Part shown: in pieces, positions 45,011 to 47,740 of the stretch
Layout: every line of letters starts with the position of its first letter
How positions within the stretch are numbered: position 1 is the stretch's first letter
DNA from: Enterobacter sp. R1(2018)
GTDB lineage: Bacteria > Pseudomonadota > Gammaproteobacteria > Enterobacterales > Enterobacteriaceae
Length of the DNA: 47,740 nt
Assembly: GCF_003628475.1 (NCBI RefSeq)
Contig: NZ_RCAA01000041.1
Coordinates: 95,681 to 143,420, forward strand
Reading direction: 5' to 3'
Notes under the pieces: generated by a model
What the model was told of the DNA's origin: nothing
The model's input: only the letters and a program-made list of their open reading frames with translations
Database searches by the model: none
Made by a program: the position numbers and the translations under genes

Positions 45011-45895
45011 ATGAAATATTCACTAGGGCCGGTGCTGTACTACTGGCCGAAAGAGACGCTGGAAAGTTTTTACCAGGCCGCTGCGAGGAGCAGCGCCGAT
45101 GTGGTTTATCTCGGTGAGACCGTCTGCAGTAAACGCCGCGCCACCAAAGCAGGCGACTGGCTGGATATGGCGAAAATGCTCGCTGGCGAAGGCAAACAGG
45201 TTGTGCTTTCCACCCTTGCGCTGGTGCAGGCGCCGTCCGAACTGAGCGAGCTCAAGCGTTACGTCGAGAACGGCGACTTTCTGATTGAGGCTAACGACAT
45301 TGGCGCCGTGAACGTCGCCGCGGAGCGCAAGCTACCGTTTGTCGCAGGCCACGCGCTTAACTGCTATAACGCGGTCACCCTGCGTCTGCTGCTTAAACAG
45401 GGCATGACGCGCTGGTGCATGCCGGTCGAGCTTTCGCGCGACTGGCTGGCAAACCTGCTGAACCAGTGCGATGAGTTAGGCATCCATCATCAGTTTGAAG
45501 TGGAAGTGCTAAGCTATGGCCACCTGCCGCTGGCTTACTCCGCCCGCTGCTTTACCGCGCGCTCTGAGGACCGTCCGAAGAACGAATGTGAAACCTGCTG
45601 CATTAAGTACCCCAACGGACGCAACATGCTTTCTCAGGAGAATCAGCAGGTTTTCGTGCTTAACGGCATTCAGACGATGAGCGGCTACGTCTATAATCTT
45701 GGCAACGAACTGACGTCGATGAAGGGGCTGGTGGATATGGTTCGCCTGTCGCCCATGGGGATGGATACCCTGCGCGTGCTGGAAACCTTCCGCGCCAATG
45801 AAAATGGCTCGGCCCCGCTGAAGCTCACCTCGCAACGCGACTGCAACGGCTACTGGCGACGCGTCGCCGGTCTGGAGCTGGTGGACCGCGCCTGA
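45011..45895 (+). CDS. ubiV: Oxygen-independent ubiquinone hydroxylation factor UbiV
   Basis: A 294-residue U32-family partner of UbiU. Its cluster cysteines are Cys39 (GETVCSKRR), Cys180 (SARCFTARS) and the ECETCC group (Cys193 and Cys197), as in E. coli UbiV/YhbV. The two proteins form the heterodimer needed for anaerobic ubiquinone synthesis. The frame extends upstream into ubiU, but the ATG at 45011, preceded by AGGAAA, is the family start. It is co-transcribed with ubiU. Confidence 0.97.
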   Translation: MKYSLGPVLYYWPKETLESFYQAAARSSADVVYLGETVCSKRRATKAGDWLDMAKMLAGEGKQVVLSTLALVQAPSELSELKRYVENGDFLIEANDIGAVNVAAERKLPFVAGHALNCYNAVTLRLLLKQGMTRWCMPVELSRDWLANLLNQCDELGIHHQFEVEVLSYGHLPLAYSARCFTARSEDRPKNECETCCIKYPNGRNMLSQENQQVFVLNGIQTMSGYVYNLGNELTSMKGLVDMVRLSPMGMDTLRVLETFRANENGSAPLKLTSQRDCNGYWRRVAGLELVDRA

Positions 45896-45901
45896 GAAAA
45901 A

Positions 45902-45994
45902 GCTCGCTTTGTTACTTAACTGTTGATGATTATGCGCAATACTGAGGCTAATTATCAGCAAACGAAGTTACCCACTTCGTCTAACAAAGTGAGC
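45902..45994. promoter_or_regulatory. Nested inverted repeats upstream of yhbW
   Basis: GCTCGCTTTGTTA (45902-45914) and TAACAAAGTGAGC (45982-45994) pair over 13 bases with one mismatch, and inside them ACGAAGT / ACTTCGT (45962-45980) forms a 7-bp hairpin. The right arm ends five bases before the yhbW ATG and there is no clear purine-rich ribosome site, so the structure may control yhbW translation or be an operator. Confidence 0.45.
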
Positions 45995-45998
45995 CGTT

Positions 45999-47003
45999 AT
46001 GTCTGACATTATCCAAGCCCCTTTTTCGCTGCTGGACCTGTCCCCTATTCCCCAGGGCTCGCATGCAGCCGACGCGTTCCATCGCTCCCTCGATCTCGCA
46101 CGCCTGGCCGAGAAGCGCGGCTATCACCGCTACTGGCTGGCGGAGCACCATAATATGACCGGTATCGCCAGCGCGGCTACGTCGGTGCTTATTGGCTATC
46201 TCGCGGCAAACACCCGGACGCTGCGCCTGGGTTCCGGCGGCGTGATGCTGCCCAACCACTCGCCGCTTGTGATTGCCGAGCAGTTCGGTACGCTTGAGAC
46301 GCTCTATCCGGGACGCATCGATCTCGGCCTCGGTCGCGCGCCGGGCAGCGATCAGCGCACGATGATGGCGCTGCGCCGCCATATGAGCGGCGATATCGAC
46401 AATTTCCCGCGCGACGTGAGCGAGCTGATTTCGTGGTTTGACGCGAAAGATCCGAATCCGCCCGTGCGGCCGGTCCCTGGCTATAACGCTAAAATCCCCG
46501 TCTGGCTGCTGGGTTCAAGCCTTTACAGCGCCCAGCTGGCGGCGCAGCTTGGGCTGCCGTTTGCCTTCGCCTCACACTTCGCCCCTGACATGCTTTTCCA
46601 GGCGCTGCAGCTTTATCGCGCCCAGTTCAAACCGTCCGAAAGGCTGGAAAAACCCTATGCGATGGTCTGCATTAATATCATCGCGGCGGACAGCAACCGC
46701 GATGCGGAGTTCCTGTTTACCTCAATGCAGCAGGCGTTCGTCAAACTGCGCCGCGGTGAAACCGGGCAGCTTCCCGCCCCTATCGAAAACATGGACAGCT
46801 TCTGGAGCCCGGCAGAACAGTACGGCGTGCAGCAGGCGCTGAGCATGTCGCTGGTGGGCGATAAAGCGAAGGTGCGTCACGGGCTGATTTCACTGCTGCG
46901 GGAAACCCAGGCTGATGAAATCATGGTTAACGGGCAGATCTTTGATAGCCAGGCACGGCTGCATTCGTTCGACCTGGCGATGGACGTGCACGAAAGTTTG
47001 TAG
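45999..47003 (+). CDS. yhbW: Luciferase-like monooxygenase YhbW
   Basis: A 334-residue flavin-dependent monooxygenase of the bacterial luciferase-like group, matching E. coli YhbW (335): [60 protein letters not shown] and [16 protein letters not shown]. The fold is a TIM barrel that binds reduced FMN. The substrate is unknown. It lies downstream of ubiUV and upstream of the convergent mtr, as in E. coli. Nested inverted repeats cover the 100 bp before its start. Confidence 0.95.
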   Translation: MSDIIQAPFSLLDLSPIPQGSHAADAFHRSLDLARLAEKRGYHRYWLAEHHNMTGIASAATSVLIGYLAANTRTLRLGSGGVMLPNHSPLVIAEQFGTLETLYPGRIDLGLGRAPGSDQRTMMALRRHMSGDIDNFPRDVSELISWFDAKDPNPPVRPVPGYNAKIPVWLLGSSLYSAQLAAQLGLPFAFASHFAPDMLFQALQLYRAQFKPSERLEKPYAMVCINIIAADSNRDAEFLFTSMQQAFVKLRRGETGQLPAPIENMDSFWSPAEQYGVQQALSMSLVGDKAKVRHGLISLLRETQADEIMVNGQIFDSQARLHSFDLAMDVHESL

Positions 47004-47016
47004 GTTACTTGCTCGC

Positions 47017-47085
47017 AGGTCGGGTAAGCGTGAGCGCCGCCCGACAAAACAAAGGGGTGGATGGCGCCCGCGCTTATCCACCCTA
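47017..47085. repeat. BIME/REP-like paired palindromic repeat, copy C
   Basis: Unit one starts AGGTCGGGTAAGCGTGAGCG (from 47017) and unit two runs from GGGGTGGATGGCGC to GCGCTTATCCACCCT. The units are those of 4626-4698 and 19384-19456, here in tail-to-tail order between convergent yhbW and mtr. Confidence 0.7.
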
Positions 47086-47089
47086 CAAC

Positions 47090-47740
47090 TTATTGATAGA
47101 CAGGTAATAAATTGAAACTCGAAAGAATATGAATGACCGCATTGCCGATCCCGAAGACCAGAATCAACGCAATCATTTTATTTCCGCCCCAGACCCGGTA
47201 AATCGGGCTGCCGAACTTATGTCTTGAAGCTTTAGCCAGCAGCGCGGGCACGATCGCCGCCCAGATAGTTGCGGCAAGCCCAGCAAAACCAATCGCATAG
47301 ATAAAACCGTCGGGCCAAATCACGCCGCCCAGAACCGGCGGAATAAAGGTCACCAGAGCCGTTTTCAGACGGCCCAGGGCGCTATCGTCAAACTTGAACA
47401 AATCGGCCAGATAATCGAACAGCCCCAGCGTCACGCCCAGGAATGAGCTGGCTACGGCAAAGTTGGAGAAGACGATCAGCAGCAGATCCAACGCGCGGCT
47501 GTTTAACACGCCGCTTAACGCCTGCACCAGCACGTCGATATTGCCGCCTTTATGGGCAATGGCGATAAACTCACCGCGTGGAATATTGCCCATGCTGCCC
47601 ATCAGCCAGATGACGTACAGCACCAGCGCCATCACCGTGCCCCAAAGCAGGCAGCGCTTAATGGCTTGTGGATTTTTGCCATAGTATTTCATCAGGCTCG
47701 GCACGTTGCCGTGATAGCCAAAGGATGCCAGACAGAACGG
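47090..47740 (-). CDS. mtr: Tryptophan-specific transporter Mtr (C-terminal part, cut by window edge)
   Basis: The last 216 residues of a hydroxy/aromatic amino acid permease are visible; the N-terminal half lies past the right edge. The visible part starts [20 protein letters not shown], continues with [20 protein letters not shown] and [20 protein letters not shown], and ends [12 protein letters not shown], as in E. coli Mtr. It imports tryptophan with protons and is under TrpR/TyrR control in E. coli; its promoter is outside this window. Several membrane segments are evident. Confidence 0.96.
   Translation of the reverse strand, partial: PFCLASFGYHGNVPSLMKYYGKNPQAIKRCLLWGTVMALVLYVIWLMGSMGNIPRGEFIAIAHKGGNIDVLVQALSGVLNSRALDLLLIVFSNFAVASSFLGVTLGLFDYLADLFKFDDSALGRLKTALVTFIPPVLGGVIWPDGFIYAIGFAGLAATIWAAIVPALLAKASRHKFGSPIYRVWGGNKMIALILVFGIGNAVIHILSSFNLLPVYQ

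Overview
The window is a piece of an enterobacterial chromosome (Enterobacteriaceae). Almost every protein is recognisable as the close counterpart of an Escherichia coli or Salmonella protein, and gene order from lptG to nrdG follows the pyrBI-argI-valS-pepA neighbourhood of those genomes. Several features argue against E. coli itself: miaE, a Salmonella-like arcACBD arginine deiminase cluster with its own ArgR paralogue, an lsr (AI-2) locus beside lptG, a periplasmic GH20 hexosaminidase beside ridA, and yraQR-yhbOPQST-ubiUV-yhbW-mtr joined directly to nrdG. The Enterobacter/Klebsiella/Kosakonia/Cedecea part of the family fits best; the genus is inference.

Layout. (1) 1-4.6 kb: quorum-signal uptake, lsrC (cut by the window edge) and lsrA leftward, lsrR-lsrK rightward, with two matching candidate LsrR operators between them. 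(2) 4.7-12.1 kb: lptG and a frameshifted lptF leftward; pepA, holC and valS rightward. (3) 12.2-14.9 kb: yjgM, then an unrecognised membrane protein, miaE and rraB on the minus strand. (4) 15.0-22.7 kb: arginine block, with anabolic argI under a double ARG box, tabA, a 676-bp AT-rich regulatory region, arcA-arcC-arcB-arcD and an ArgR-like gene. (5) 22.7-24.8 kb: pyrL-pyrB-pyrI with the UTP-sensing attenuator, then ridA. (6) 24.8-30.7 kb: secreted hexosaminidase, an unexplained 266-bp multi-palindromic element with 19-bp terminal inverted repeats, and a frameshifted mgtA with PhoP box and mgtL leader. (7) 30.7-36.5 kb: treR-treB-treC trehalose genes and a divergent quinone reductase-like/LysR pair. 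(8) 36.5-39.4 kb: anaerobic ribonucleotide reductase nrdDG with FNR, NrdR and DnaA sites. (9) 39.4-47.7 kb: yraQ, yraR, yhbO, yhbP, yhbQ, an ERIC element, yhbS, the anaerobic ubiquinone genes ubiT/ubiU/ubiV, yhbW and the C-terminal part of mtr.

Themes. Carbamoyl phosphate and arginine metabolism is concentrated here: PyrB, anabolic and catabolic ornithine carbamoyltransferases, carbamate kinase and arginine deiminase. Anaerobic adaptation recurs (nrdDG, ubiTUV, probably arc), with near-consensus FNR sites visible.

The points most deserving follow-up are the 266-bp palindromic element after mgtA, the ArgR paralogue that has lost the usual arginine-contacting residues, two DnaA boxes in front of nrdD, the hairpin that hides the lsrK ribosome site, and one-base frameshifts in lptF and mgtA that may be sequence errors. 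No insertion sequence, prophage, CRISPR array, tRNA or rRNA was seen.
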